Source: Talpa occidentalis
Taxonomy: Eukaryota > Chordata > Mammalia > Eulipotyphla > Talpidae
Assembly (NCBI RefSeq): GCF_014898055.3
Contig: NW_023601433.1
Span: 83,771,106 to 83,835,105 of the forward strand
Direction of reading: 5' to 3'
Length of the DNA stretch: 64,000 nucleotides
Shown: one piece after another, positions 31,195 through 42,779 of the stretch
How positions within the stretch are numbered: position 1 is the first letter of the stretch
Layout of the letters: each line of letters begins with the position of its first letter
Position numbers and translations under genes: made by a program
Notes under the pieces: model-generated
What the model was told of the DNA's origin: nothing
What the model saw: the letters and a program-made list of their open reading frames with translations, nothing else
Database searches by the model: none

Positions 31195-32085
31195 GTATTG
31201 GGATGGATGTGACGGGTCAAATAGATGGGTGGGTGGGCGGATAGGCTAGTGTTGACTGCTCATTGGATGGGTGTGTGGACAGGTGGAAAAATGAGTAAGT
31301 GAAAAGACAGGTCGTGATGGTGGTGGATGCATAGAGGAGTGTGAATACGGGTGAGTGGGTGGATAAATGAATGAGTAGGTGGAGGTGGGGTCATCATGTG
31401 ACTGTACGGCGAGTGGGTATGCGGGGGGCCAGTGTGCTGATGGGCATTGGTCTATAAGTGGCTGAATGAAGGGAGATAATGGAGGTGATGAGTGGATGGA
31501 GAGGAGGGGGGGTGTTTGGGCAGACGGGAGTGTGTGTAGGTGGTTTGTGGTGGATGTACAGAAGTTTGATAAATGGATGGACAGGGGCATCGATGGATGA
31601 AGTTTTTTTTAAAGATTTATTTTATTTATGTATACTAGAGCTGGGGTACAAGCCAGAGATGCGGGGGGTGAGAGGATTCACCAGAGACAGAGTGGGGAGC
31701 AGAACAGGCAGACTGACAAAATACACTGCTGAGGGGAGCAGCGGGCAAGTCAGGAGAGGTCTGCCTCGCCATGTGGGTTGCTCCCTGGCCGGCCAGAGAT
31801 TGAACTCATGCTGCAGAGGCTGTGGATCGCTTCACAGCACGGTACTTAACCCTGTGCACCACCAGAGAGGCCCGATAGATGAAGATATTGATGGATGGGT
31901 AGATAGAAGGTGGATAGCTGGGTGTGCGGACGAATAGGGTGGTGAGTGGTGAGGTAGAGGCATGCGGGAGTGGATGGTGTGGATGGGTGGGGGGTGGACA
32001 CGAGGGTGAATGCATAGATGAAATACATGAATGGTGAATAAATAGGTTGCTGGACAAAGGGGTAGATGGGTAGGTGGTGAGTTCA
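31195..32085. repeat. Degenerate (GGATGGGT)n minisatellite split by a SINE
   Basis: GGATGG, GGTGG and GATGAATG words repeat with drifting spacing from about 31195 to 31602 and resume from 31885 to 32085. The array is old and degenerate. A SINE occupies 31603-31872 and its target duplication is made of array sequence. Confidence 0.8.
31603..31872 (-). mobile_element. tRNA-derived SINE, copy 8
   Basis: Antisense copy: TTTTTAAAGATTTATTTTAT tail, body GCTGAGGGGAGCAGCGGGC, B box as GATTGAACTCATG, and head CACCACCAGAGAGGCC. Flanks CGAT(G/A)GATGAAG at 31591-31602 and 31873-31884 give a 12-bp duplication with one difference, taken from the surrounding GATG array. Spacer type A. Confidence 0.94.
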
Positions 32086-32439
32086 ATGGTGGAAACTCAC
32101 AGGGACATAAGTATGGTTCTAGTGGTGACATTAAGAGGCAGCTGTTTGATGGCAAAGTGAAAACATGCAGGCAAGAGCAAAATAGGAAGCTGTCATCCTC
32201 CAGGGCATTTTCCAGCACTGGGGCCTTGAGATCTTTCCCAAGTGCACACTTTACGACGGGCAGGCAGAGCTGGGACGAGCATCACTGCGTCCTCTTTCTT
32301 CTATCTTTCCTAACCCAGTGGGTTAGGTTGGAAAAGGTGAAATAATGAAGTGAAGGCTCTTTGGCAAGTGAAATACTCCTCCAACCACCCGTGCCCCAAT
32401 ATCAATAGGTGGACGCTCTCCCAGGCCCGTCACCACCCC
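32086..32439. other. Unassigned sequence
   Basis: Unique; no gene or repeat family recognised. Confidence 0.35.
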
Positions 32440-32625
32440 ACTCCCATCACTGGGCCAGCCAGGCTGCAGGGCCCTTCCTCAAACCCTGACCTCTCTTCCA
32501 AAAGACCCCTCCCCAGCACCTCTGCTTCCCCAAATCCCACTTACTCTTTATAGCCCAATTCTCTCACTCACACCTGCTCCTCCAGGAAGCCTTCCCAAGT
32601 TGCTTTCTCCCCCATCCTAGCGGGT
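32440..32625 (+). repeat. L2 fragment
   Basis: CCTTCCTCAAACCCTGACCT and CTGCTCCTCCAGGAAGCCTT with a CTTCCCAAG continuation match the L2 3' region. Confidence 0.5.
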
Positions 32626-33604
32626 CTTTAATTAGACAAGTGAAATTGAGCCAAAGAGGTTTTCAATCCTCCATCCGCCTCCTGATGCCGGATTCTGGCC
32701 ATCTGTGTGACTGGGTCTCCTCCCACCTCCACCCATGGGCTGCCCAAGATACAGAACCAGCTTTTTGTTCACCTCTGGATTTTCTGTCCTTAGCAGGGAG
32801 CACAGCACACAACACATTCTCAGGAAATGCTTCCTGAGGTGGGAAAGTGAGGAGCTGGATCAACTCCACCCACACTGGCGATGCCATTTTGCCCACTCAC
32901 CCTTCAGCAATGTGTGTTACCCATTTCTCAAAGGGGGAAACTGAGGCTAATGAGGTTGCCCAACTGTCCCCTTCCCCCCAAAAAACTGCTGTCTCCCCTC
33001 CAGCCCCTAATATTCTAAGCCAAGTTATGTGGAATGTGGCCACCCCTGAGGATAGGCGCAAAGGGCCCTTTGTTCCGGGAGACCTAAGAGAGGTAAGTGG
33101 GGGAGGGATCCACTGGGGGATTAGGGAAGAGCCTGCAGGGAATTCCTTTCTCTCTGGGGCTTAGTGGGGGGCTGGAGCTGGATTTTTCACCTGCTAAGAA
33201 TCTATCCTGAGCTGTCCCCCACCTACTGGGAATGCCCAAAGCCAGGGAGGCCACCTGAGTGGCCATTCTTAGGCCAGCACACCTGGGCCGAGGGGCGAGT
33301 GGAGGGAGAGTCAGGGAGGAGGAGGGGAGAGGCCTTCCTTTTCCCTGAGACTCTGGCTTCGTTTTTACATCGCTTCATGCCTGTATTTGCTCAGGCCCTA
33401 AAACAGCAGCCTATGACCACTGAGCCGGGTCCCAAATTCTCAAGGAAGGAACCCCAGGAGTCAGAATATCCAAGTTGCCACTTCTACCTGCCACAGATGC
33501 TATCTGTGACTCGGGACAACCACTTGCCCTGGGTTCCACTTTGCTTCTTTGTAAGGTAGTTGCCAGCGCTAACTGCAGCATAGGGAGATGCGGAACGCCC
33601 ACCG
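32626..33604. other. Unassigned sequence with a small MIR relic
   Basis: ACCCATTTCTCAAAGGGGGA then AACTGAGGCTAATGAGGTTG at about 32920-32957 is an antisense MIR core. The rest is unique sequence without recognisable genes. Confidence 0.45.
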
Positions 33605-34070
33605 CAACTCATGAAGTAGGTATTGCTGTCACCCCCATTTTACAAATGGGGAAACTGGGCACAGAAATCAAATAACTTGCCCAAGATCATGCAGCTATTT
33701 TTGTTTGTTTGTTTGTTTGTTTGTAAAGATTTATTTTATTTATTTATGCATACAAGAGCTGGGGTGTAGGACAGAGGTGGGAGTGAGAGGATTCACCAGA
33801 GAGAGTGGGGAGCAGAACAGGCCGATCTACTGAAATACACTGCTGAGGGGAGCAGCGGGCGAGACAGGAGAGGTCTGCTGCACCACATGGGTCAGTTCCC
33901 TGGCCGGGGATCAAACTCAAGCCGTATGGGTGATAACACTGAGACTTAACCGCCCCCCCCCACCCCCCGACCATCAGGGAGGCCCCAAGATCATGCAGCT
34001 ATTAAGTAGCAGAGCTGGAGTTGGCACCAGGTTCTGCCTGGCTCCAGAGCCCATGTGCCTCCCCATGCAT
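33605..34070 (-). repeat. MIR SINE, antisense, split by a younger SINE
   Basis: AAGTAGGTATTGCTGTCACC, CCCATTTTACAAATGGGGAA and CTTGCCCAAGATCATGCAGC lead up to the SINE at 33700. MIR then resumes after 33983 with TTAAGTAGCAGAGCTGGAGT and GCTCCAGAGCCCATGTGCC. Confidence 0.85.
33700..33983 (-). mobile_element. tRNA-derived SINE, copy 9, inserted into a MIR
   Basis: Antisense copy with a (TTTG)n-plus-TTTATTTTATTTATTTATG tail on the left. The spacer is type B (GATAACACTGAGACTTAACC), the head ends CCATCAGGGAGGCC. The 20-bp duplication CCCAAGATCATGCAGCTATT is perfect at 33680-33699 and 33984-34003, so the insertion is young. A C-rich run (33953-33968) interrupts the head. Confidence 0.95.
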
Positions 34071-34074
34071 TAAT

Positions 34075-34480
34075 TCAGTTAGTCGTGTATTCAACAAACA
34101 TTTTGTTGAGCACCTACAATGTGTCGGCCATGTCCTTGGTAGAGATCAGGACAGCCGTGGTCCTGGCTCCTGTGGAATCTGCTGCCTAAATGCAAGGGAA
34201 GCAGGCAGAGGAGACAAAAATAATCGCACTTACTCATTTGTTAACTTGTTTGTGGAGTTTCGCAATAAATGCTGTGGGGGAAAAGAGGGTAATCTAGGCT
34301 GCTTTGGCGAGGGCAGTCCTCTCTGAGGAGGGGACATTTGCTCTGAGAACTTGATGCTGAAAATCAGGCAGCTGAGCAAACATATAAAGTTAAGAGGGGA
34401 GCAGAGGAGAGGAGTGGAGGCCCTGTGTGAGGAGATTCTCTGCTATGTTCTGGAAGCAGAGGTCAGAGGGGCTGGGGAGC
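34075..34480 (-). repeat. L2 LINE, antisense
   Basis: CGTGTATTCAACAAACATTT, GAGCACCTACAATGTG, then CAGTCCTCTCTGAGGAGGGG and ACATTTGCTCTGAGAACTTG follow the reverse L2 3' end. It abuts the antisense MIR. Confidence 0.72.
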
Positions 34481-37160
34481 GGGGTTCTCCCTGCAGCTCC
34501 TCGGTGCAATTCCTTCACTGGACTATGGGGACTTGCTATGTGCTGACCCCACCTGCCCAGTGCCCCACCCTAACCGATAGCCAACACCCACTCCAGAGGA
34601 GGCAGGCAGGAGAAGGGATGACAGTCCAGCCTGCAACCCCCTCAGGGTCCCGAGGTTGCTTCCGCCCCCCACCCTCCCAGTGTGGAATCTCTGCAGCCAG
34701 AGAAAGAAGAGAAAGAACCATTAGTTCTGCAATTCCTTGGAGCCAAAGTCGCTGACCCCCAATCATTTCTCTTTCAGGCATTCTCCCCGCAGTGGGGCTG
34801 GTGGGGGTGGTAAGGGAGATTATATTCCTGTTTATCCTTTTGGGATCAAGGGCAATTTACTTACCTCCCTGCCCCTGAAATCCCCTGCCCCTCTCAGAAC
34901 CTGTCCCGCAGAGAGAGCTTCTTCTTTCTCCCAGGAGTGGGGAGATGATGTGATGGAAGCCTGGATCTCCCCAAGGGCCAGCTGTCATCCCCAGCCTCCC
35001 TGAACCCCCATTTCTTCATCTAGCAAATGGCAGGCTTGGGAGCACTGACGCTGGTCTCTTCCTGGGCGCCTCTCAACCTGTGTTAATTTCTGCTTTCCTG
35101 GGAGGCTGGTTATTCCAGCGCAGGGCCGGGCATGGCCACTTCTGATGAGAGGAAGCTGGAGTTGGCTGCGAGCTTGCTAAAATCGACCAAGCCTTGATTA
35201 CAGGCCATGATGGAGTCTCTCCTTACCCTACATCTCCAGGGAACCTCCTCCCAGACCTTCTCCTTGTCTTGCAGGGATCTGTGCTGACCTCCCCCACCCC
35301 CACGTCTCAGCATCCCAGTGAAGGCGGGGAGCACGGAGGAGTGTGAGGATGACCTCTTGGCTGTGGTGGTGGGAGAGCTGGGAGTGGGGCTGACACGTGG
35401 TTGCCCAGCCCAGGCCTTCCCCCTTCCTCTTTCCTCCTAGAGACGGACTGAAGGGCTTTCACACCTGTCTGGGCTGACTCCAAGTGTGTGATCACTCTGC
35501 CCGGGTGTCAGCGCGGCTGGGAGATTTGTGATACTGCCTGGTTCCTAATTACCTCCCTCTCTGCACTCTCGCCCCCCGCCCAGCCCTCCTCAGAACTGCT
35601 GACCGCACCTCCGTCATCTTCACCTGCCAGCCTGCCTGACTCCATCTGCGGAGCAGAAACACGGCTGGAAGCTGAGCGAGGGGGCTTCACGGGACCCCAC
35701 AGCAAGAAGCCGTGTTACCTACGAGCCGGACTTTGCCGCGCTAGAGGAGCACAGCGGCCTGGGGTGCAGACCCTCACACGCCTGCAGAAAGACCCGCTTC
35801 CTAGTATATCCCTTGCTAGGGCTACAAGCTCACTTTAGACCAAGGCGGGAGTGTTACACGCTCTATCTTCAGACTAGGGGGAGATGGCACGGCTAACTCA
35901 CCAAATGCTGCAGAGGCATATGCCCTCGCCCAGGCTCCAGAAAACGGGAACTCGTTAAAAGGTGCCATCGCAGGACAGTGAGAGTGAGGGAAGGGGGAAG
36001 GAGGCAGGAGAGGATGGGAAGGAGGCAGGTGATATATCGCTGTACCTACCGTTTGCTGCTTCTTGGAGAAGCACAGCAGGTCGGTTGACCAGTGTGGATG
36101 CTTCGCCCTGCAGGGAACCGCAGATGGCCATGCCTCCAAGCGGTCCATCAGAGGAGGGAAGGGGTGTTTATCAGCCTGGCTACCCCCTTAGCTTGACTCC
36201 CACTGGTAAAAGTACCCTTCCCCCCATTTTCCTTTCCCCCTTTCCTCACTGTCGCCTTATACTGCCTGCATCCAAGTTGCATTATGCAAGCCCACTGGCA
36301 GCTGCTTGAGAAGCCGTAGTCTGTAGTGTGGTGTCTCCCCTAAGTCCAGCGCTGGGCTTGTAGCTGATAGACCTTGGGCACCAGAATTGCATGGAGTTAG
36401 TTTGCTGAAATGGTGATTGATGCTAAGCAAGTATGTGGGGTCTGGGAAGCCAGTGAGATCAAAAGAATCCAGAAAAGACTCAATCACATAATGGATTTCA
36501 ACTTCCATTCCCAATAAACTTTTGTGAAACAACGTATGTAGTGTTGGAATTTTTAAAACATTTCTATTTAAATTCAGGACTGAGACAGTGTTACCCAAAA
36601 CCTTCGCTGTTATTCAGCCTTGTGCTTCCGGCATGAACCAATGCAATAAGACAAGAAAAAATTGATGTATAATGTTTGGAAAGGAACAAACTTATCATTA
36701 CAAATATGTGATATGACTACCGAAAAAATTCAAAGGGAGCAATGGGCAATCTATTTCAATTGACAACACATATTTGTAAATCATTATTATTTCCTTCTCT
36801 CTTCTCTCTCTGCCTTTACATCCCACACGCAGAGGAGGGGCAAAGAAAATTTATATCCATCCCTTGGCCCTGCTCTGCAATTCACAACCTTTATCTCCTT
36901 TACCCCACCGTGATCTCCTTCTTTGCAGTTTCTGCAGGTACAAATTCTACTTATATCCCAATTCCCAAGGCAAGTGCCACTGTTCATATAAAACCTTTCT
37001 TATTCCACAACCACAAATAGGCGCTCTATCTTCCAAGCTCACACAACTTGTATCATTCATTCATTCATTCTCTAGTTCACCAAAGTCTCCTACCTTTGAT
37101 TTTATCCTGTCTGCTAAACTAAGAAATGAACATCTTGAGACCAGAGACTATGGGAGGAAG
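34481..37160. other. Mostly unique sequence
   Basis: I see no gene or confident repeat in this 2.7 kb. 36560-36760 has an L1-like feel (AAATTCAGGACTGAGACAG, ATATGTGATATGACTACC), but the family is not certain. Open frames up to about 135 codons have no recognisable domains. Confidence 0.35.
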
Positions 37161-37164
37161 AATA

Positions 37165-37310
37165 TGGCTTAGTGACAAAGAGCACTTTGATGCTTGACAG
37201 ATCCATGTTTAGAGCTGTGTGCTCTTAGGCAAGTTCTTGACCTTTCTGAGGTCTTTCCTTATATAAAAATTGAGCACATATTAGGGTTGTTTAAAGATGT
37301 ACACTAATCA
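37165..37310 (+). repeat. MIR SINE
   Basis: CAAAGAGCACTTTGATGC, GAGCTGTGTGCTCTTAGGCA and AGTTCTTGACCTTTCTGAGG follow MIR. Confidence 0.6.
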
Positions 37311-37439
37311 GGAAGATATTATATGTGCATTTGTACATAAATTTAGCAATCTCCCCAGCACATGATGGAAGTAATACTTCCATCATTACTCATGTAATCC
37401 CTAGCATGTAGGACAGTAACTAATAGAAGTACAGAAGAT

Positions 37440-37570
37440 GCTTGATGGATGGCCTCCATTTATGGTCATTCAGCAAATATTTCTTGAGAGCTTCTGCGTG
37501 CAGGGCAATGCGCAAGGTGCTAGAGATGCAAGAATGAGTAAGATCTAAGCCCTGGTCTCCAAGAATTAGA
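37440..37570 (-). repeat. L2 LINE 3' end, antisense
   Basis: GTCATTCAGCAAATATTTCT, TGCGTGCAGGGCAATGCG and TAAGCCCTGGTCTCCAAGAA fit reverse L2. Confidence 0.6.
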
Positions 37571-37699
37571 AAAACATAATGAATACAAGGAACACAAAGG
37601 CAGAAAAAGTCAAATCCAAGTCCACTGTCATCACACTCATATCCCAGTCCCACCAGTGGTTGTCCAGGGTTGAATTCAGCATAAGACATGGAATTTTAT

Positions 37700-37965
37700 G
37701 CCATTGTGTCCTTAGGCCAAGCACTCTGACCCTGGACTTAGACAACCCTGAGTTCAAATCCTGGCTCCTGCATTTAGCATTCGGGTGAATTCGGGAAAAG
37801 TACCTCATCTTTGACTCTTGGTTCCTCTTCTATAGAATGAGGATAACAACAGTACCTACCTCCTAAGGTTGCTATAAAAGTACAATGAGATCATCAAACG
37901 TAAAGGACTTGACACAGCACCTGGCATCTACTAAGTGCTCGTTCAATGCTAACATCCACTTTTCC
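37700..37965 (+). repeat. MIR SINE, nearly full length
   Basis: CCTGAGTTCAAATCCTGGCT, GAGGATAACAACAGTACCTA, CACAGCACCTGGCATCTACT and AAGTGCTCGTTCAATGCTAA span MIR from the tRNA-like part to the 3' end. Confidence 0.85.
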
Positions 37966-38859
37966 ATCTTGTTCTACAGATGGGGGGTAGGATTTGTTAT
38001 GGGTCACACAAAGCTATGACTAGATCTTGGCTCCAAGGTCAACTTCACTTTGGGATTTCCATGGTACTGGCCAGCTCTGGCAGCCTGCGAGCCTATGAAA
38101 GGTTCCAGGGAGATGAGCACATGGGCTTCTCAGGCCCTTTCCAGATAAAACTGAGCCAGCATAAGCCTGGACCACAGGTGCTGGATTAGACCATGGTCAT
38201 TCTTCATCATTTCCAGCAAAATCAGTGTTCCTTACTTGGCAGGAAGGTAGTGCTCCATCTGGGCACCTCTAAATCTCCTCTCCAGGCAAGGCATCCAGTA
38301 CCTTGGCTCACCTAGCTTGGCTGACATCATTCAGATAGACCTCCCCCAAAACAAGGGACATCAGAGAACCATCAGATATGGACCCTCCTGATACAGAATC
38401 CCTCTCTGTACTGAGATGGGCAGATAAATGAAGTGATAAATATTTAGGCATAAATTTAGGCCTAAAAAAGGGAAAAGCTGCCCAAATATTAGCCAAATGC
38501 TCTCCCATTGGCTATGTCTAAGAGTGAGATTATGGGGGATGTTCTAGAGTATATGTTCCCATCATGTTTTCATCAGGCATTGTTTTTCTCATTGGGAATA
38601 ATAGTGCTTCACAAGGAAAAAGGGGTCTTTGAGTCTTGGTCAGCAAGACAGCTGGGGAGCAGGAAGAATTCTAGAATCTTCTTTTCTAGCGTCAAAGAGA
38701 CCACCTGCCCAGGCTGGGGAAATTCCAAACTTTGGTGCAGACTTATTCCTGATTGGGAAGGAGAAGCAGGTGATTCCAAAGAAAGCCTCTCTTTCCTTTA
38801 ATGCATATGGCTGTTCTGAATTCCTAAAGTCTAGACACTGGCAAGCGTGATCAAGAATA
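37966..38859. other. Unassigned sequence
   Basis: No gene or repeat family recognised. Confidence 0.35.
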
Positions 38860-39005
38860 CCTTTTCTCTCCAGGAAGGGGAGCCAGGTGGCTGGGGATGG
38901 TGGGGCAGAAGTAGCAGTTTCACTTTACACCTATTTTGGTACCTTTTGAATTATAAACCATATGAATTTATTACCTACTGGAAAAACAAATAAAATTTTA
39001 ACATG
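38860..39005 (+). repeat. L1 3'-terminal fragment
   Basis: TTTCACTTTACACCTATTTT, GGTACCTTTTGAATTATAAA, TGAATTTATTACCTACTGG and AAATAAAATTTT is the classic L1M 3' terminus and A-rich tail. Confidence 0.75.
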
Positions 39006-39109
39006 AAAATAAAATACTTTGCAAGTAGCACTGTGGACCATCCGTTCAATGTATATACAGATGTATGGACAAAACAGAGCCATTTGAAAACAATGAATTA
39101 ATTTTAAGG

Positions 39110-39260
39110 TGCTCATTAAGAAACATTCGGAAACTAACAAAAAGGAGAAAAATATATGTTTTCCCCAGAGCCCCACCACTCGGAGACAACCACTATTAAT
39201 ATTCCAGCTTATTTCTATCTAGTCTGTTTGCCACGCATGGGTGCTTCATTTTGTTGGGTG
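39110..39260 (-). repeat. L1 fragment, antisense
   Basis: AGAGCCCCACCACTCGGAGA, CAACCACTATTAATATTCCA and GCTTATTTCTATCTAGTC match the antisense 3' region seen in other old L1s here. Confidence 0.5.
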
Positions 39261-39269
39261 GTGTTGTGG

Positions 39270-40080
39270 TTTGGATCATTCTCTGTTCCAGTTTCAGAAA
39301 TTGCTTTTTAAGGATGTAAACATGGATAAATGTTTGCAATATTGTATCGCAGTATAACTTTGAGCATCATTCTTCAAGGCTAGTATTGGGTCCTCATTTG
39401 TGAGCAAAAGTCCCAAGAAAATTCTGCAACCTGTCCCCAACTCCCACAGCCTAGAGGCTGGGGTGGGGGGTGTCAGGTGATGGGGGTGCATTTGTGAGGC
39501 TCCTGGGCTGTTAACTGCCTCTAAGCATGAGCCGGCATCACCTCCAAGCCCAGGTCTGCAGAGCAATCCCTCCCCATGGCTGATGAATGCTGCTGGGGCT
39601 GGGGGCACTGTTTGCTGTGGGGGCAGTGGAGGTGGGGGGAGGGCACCCGAGGAGGCTCGCCTGAGCAAGAGTGATGGGACTGAGAAGGGAGCGGAAAAGA
39701 GGAAATGATGGATGGGAAGGAAGACGGCCCAAGACAGGGAAACTGTCAAGAAAGGGTGAGGGGGGCTGGTGGGCGTGTCTGTCTCCCCTCCGCCTCTGGG
39801 GGAGGGGGCCTTCCTTGGGGCTGAATCCACACAGGAGCAGCAAAGAGCCAGAGAATTGATGCCTCACACCCTTCCTGTAGGCCTACTGTGTGCTGTGCCC
39901 AGAGTCCCCTCCTCCCATGCTCCAGGGTGGGCTCCTGGGGGGCTGGCTATGGTGGGAAGCCATGAGCTGAGGGTACAGCATGTGCGGCTGGGGCCTGGGG
40001 TGCATGTGTGAGCAAGTGTGTGCTGGGGGCACAGAGCCCCTGAGGGAGGTGAGACACCCTTGTCTTACAGGCCAGGAAGG
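39270..40080. other. Unassigned GC-moderate sequence
   Basis: No gene or family recognised. Frames on both strands (for example 39294-39830 minus) give Pro/Ser-rich peptides. Confidence 0.35.
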
Positions 40081-40345
40081 AGAAGAAAGAGATGTAGGCT
40101 GAGAGGCAGAGAGACCGGCAGAGGGAGAGATGCTGGGGAGAGCTAGGTGAGGGCGGGAGCCGGGGAGAGTGGGGGGTGGGAGGCTGGGGGAAGAAACAGG
40201 GCTGTCTAGTTGCGGGGGAGGCTCACATGCAGCTAAACCCAGGGGGGATGACAGAGAGTTACAAAGACAGACAGAATGAAAGGGGCGCTTGAAAGGGAAG
40301 GGGCAGAGGACGCGACAGGGACAGAGGGAGCGTGGTGACGGCAGT
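40081..40345. repeat. GAGAGA/GACAGA-rich low-complexity tract
   Basis: Purine-rich GAGGCAGAGAGACC and AGACAGACAGAATG words recall the tracts beside the CpG islands. Confidence 0.6.
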
Positions 40346-40554
40346 GACAGTGGGTGCAGAGGACTGACAGGTGTCCCGGCAGGCGCGGCAGCGTGGCCCG
40401 CAGGAGACCCACCCCCCAGCCCACCCTTCCGGATCCTCCGGAGCCCCCCGTTCTGACATTCCAGGCCCCTCTCCAGTCCTCTCCCCCCGCACCCTGCCCC
40501 CTCCCCACCTTGGCCCAGACCCCCATCTGAGGACCCAGGGCTCCCACCTCCTTT

Positions 40555-40720
40555 TCTGTGCCTTTAAGGCCATGTTTTCATGCCCGAGAGTCACACCAGA
40601 AAATAAATTTCTGAGAATGTATTCCCGAGGATCCCCCCTCGCCACTCGGAGTCCACTCGGAGGCACACGGTTCCTCTCTCAACTCCTTCTTTAAGGACAA
40701 AGGCAAGTTGACTCTCAGAG
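40555..40720. promoter_or_regulatory. Short conserved-looking block
   Basis: TTTAAGGCCATGTTTTCATG, AAAATAAATTTCTGAGAATG and TTTAAGGACAAAGGCAAGTT form an AT-richer island within GC-rich flanks. It includes ACAAAGG (40697-40703). No repeat is recognised. Confidence 0.25.
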
Positions 40721-40849
40721 CAGCGTGGAGCATGTGGAGCCACCTGGCAGGGGAGGTCCAGGCCCCAAAGATGGTGCTTGACTGAAGCTTGGGAGCCAGG
40801 ATCTCTCTTGAGACTGCCTTCCAGGCCTCACCCCCTCTGGGAGGCCCTC

Positions 40850-41985
40850 CGGATTGCCCCCAGGTTCAGGGAGGGAGGGATGGGAGATGACGGCCAGCTG
40901 CAGAGAGAAGCTGCAGGGAGCTGGACCTGAGGATGCCCGGGGAGGCGGCGGGGAGCCCAGGCAGGAAGGAGGAGGTGACCCCGCAGCAGGAACCGGCAGA
41001 GGGAACTTCATCAGCAAAGCGAGGATGGGCAGGGCAGGACACGCACCACCCCCTGTTTCCCAGACCCCCACCAATCCCAGCTCCCAGTGCCCCCTTCCTC
41101 CTTAAACCCCGCTGCTGCCCTGCTGAGGCCCTCAGCCCACCCCCTTCTTGCAGGCAGAGAGCCACGGCCAGGCTGCAGCCGGACATTGGGGTGACATCTT
41201 CATCCCCTCTGTGCCGCCCCAGCCCTGTCTCATGCAGCAGCAGCCCGGGAGGACAGCACAAGGCGTCAATCCCACGCCCCGCCACGCAGGGGGGACACCG
41301 AGGCCCAGAGAGGGAGGACGCGCGTCCAGAACACGCAGCCTCCCAGCACGGCCTCCCGCCAGCCGCTCCTTGCCAACCCTCTCGAGGCCCCGGCCCGCCC
41401 TCGGGCCTGCTTTCCCTTCCTCCTCCGCCTCCAGCCCCTCTTCCTCCCGGGCCCTGCAGCTCCGGGGGCCTCATTCTTAGTCTCCACCTTTCTACCCCCG
41501 TGTGGGCTCTGAGTCTAGATGTCTCTCCCTCCCGTGTCCCCTCTCTCTCCAGCCGTGCTGGCTCTCTCTGGGGGGTCTTTATCTCTTGCTGTTCTGCCTC
41601 CGTGTGTGCGTGTGTGTGCGCGTGTGCATGTGCGTGTCCTGGTGTTGTCTGTCTCTCCTCCAGTGCCCCACCCCGCCTCTGCCTCTCTGCCCTTGCTCCT
41701 GCCCAGCTCTCACGCACTCTCCCCCTCTTTGCACACACAGTCACAACTCACTCACGAACACGCTGTCACACAGCAGTCACATCCCCGCTCACGTGCCCCC
41801 CAGTATCCGTCAGCCCCATCATCTGCCAATGAGAAGCCTCGGGCTCCCCGCCCTCCGGAGGACCCGCCAGCCTGGTGGGGCGGGCACCTTCCAGAAACTG
41901 GAAGGGGACGGGAACGAGCTGGGGAGGAGCAGAGGGTGGCAGAGAAAAAAGCGAGGCGCTCCTCCAGCCGGGAGCCTGCGCGCCG
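40850..41985. other. GC-rich region, no convincing gene
   Basis: A broad GC-rich zone with moderate CpG and a degenerate TGTG/CGTG stretch near 41608-41640. The longest frames of the window overlap here on opposite strands (40933-41832 plus; 40866-41744 minus). Both read Pro/Ser/Arg/Gly-rich sequence lacking domains, and they shadow each other, so I treat them as base-composition artefacts. Confidence 0.45.
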
Positions 41986-42160
41986 AGCATGTGGCCAGAT
42001 ATTATTTTAATAAACCCGGCACATCCTGCCCTCACGCCAGCTGCCGCGGCCCTCTCTCATCCCGTGGAGCTCATTTATTCCTCATTAGCAAAATCACCTG
42101 TTTGTCAAATAGGGACAGCTTCGTGAGACATTAAATTGCGCTGAAGCTGAGGGGGGCTGG
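41986..42160. promoter_or_regulatory. Conserved-looking AT-rich island in GC-rich context
   Basis: CAGATATTATTTTAATAAAC, CTCATTTATTCCTCATTAGC, AAAATCACCTGTTTGTCAAA and GAGACATTAAATTGCGCTG form an AT-rich, motif-dense block flanked on both sides by GC-rich DNA. No repeat recognised. This contrast is common for developmental enhancers. Confidence 0.38.
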
Positions 42161-42529
42161 GGGACCTCTGCGGGCGGCCGGGGAGGTAATCGGGAGGAGG
42201 AGGTGAAGGAGGTGGAGGTGACTTCAGCCCGAGTCTGCTCTGGCCACCCGGGCCAGTCCCCCGATGGTGGCCACCCGCCCCCACTCCAAGAGCTGACCGG
42301 TATCCATGGGAGGTCGAGAGGAGGGGCTGGAGATGGGGGGCATCAAATTTTCCAATAAAACCAGCTGGGGAAGGTGCCAGCTGAGGCTGCTGGGGGAGCC
42401 AGGAGCAGGGCAGCCCGCCTTGACTCTGGGCTGGCATGGGGGAAGATCCTGCACCGGGGCGCCATGGGAGGCCGTGCAGTTGCCTTCCTCCAGCAAGGGA
42501 GAGTGTGGCCTCCATCACATCGCAGCTGG

Positions 42530-42665
42530 CCACGGACCTGAAGTCGGGCAGAGCTGGGTTCAAATCCCTGCTCACCAGCTCTCTGCTGTGCAAGCTCTGG
42601 AGAGTCACTTTACAGCACGGAGCCTCTCTCCTTGCTGTAAGATGGGGCTGATGTCAGAGCCTGCC
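42530..42665 (+). repeat. MIR SINE
   Basis: GAGCTGGGTTCAAATCCCTG, CTCACCAGCTCTCTGCTGTG and CTTGCTGTAAGATGGGGCTG follow MIR. Confidence 0.75.
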
Positions 42666-42779
42666 TTGTGAGGTGGCCCAGGCAGTCAGTCAGTGAGACA
42701 GCGCAGACAACATTCTGCCTGATGCGTGGGTGAGAGGACAGGATCAGCCTCCTCCCTTGGCTGCATCAGCCTGCAGTGG

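Noticed and set aside
31195..32085. CRISPR-like array
   Set aside because: Units are short, overlapping and spacer-free; this is a minisatellite in a mammalian genome.
40866..41832. Overlapping 292- and 299-codon frames on opposite strands
   Set aside because: They shadow each other in GC-rich DNA, with Pro/Ser- or Arg/Gly-rich content and no domain.
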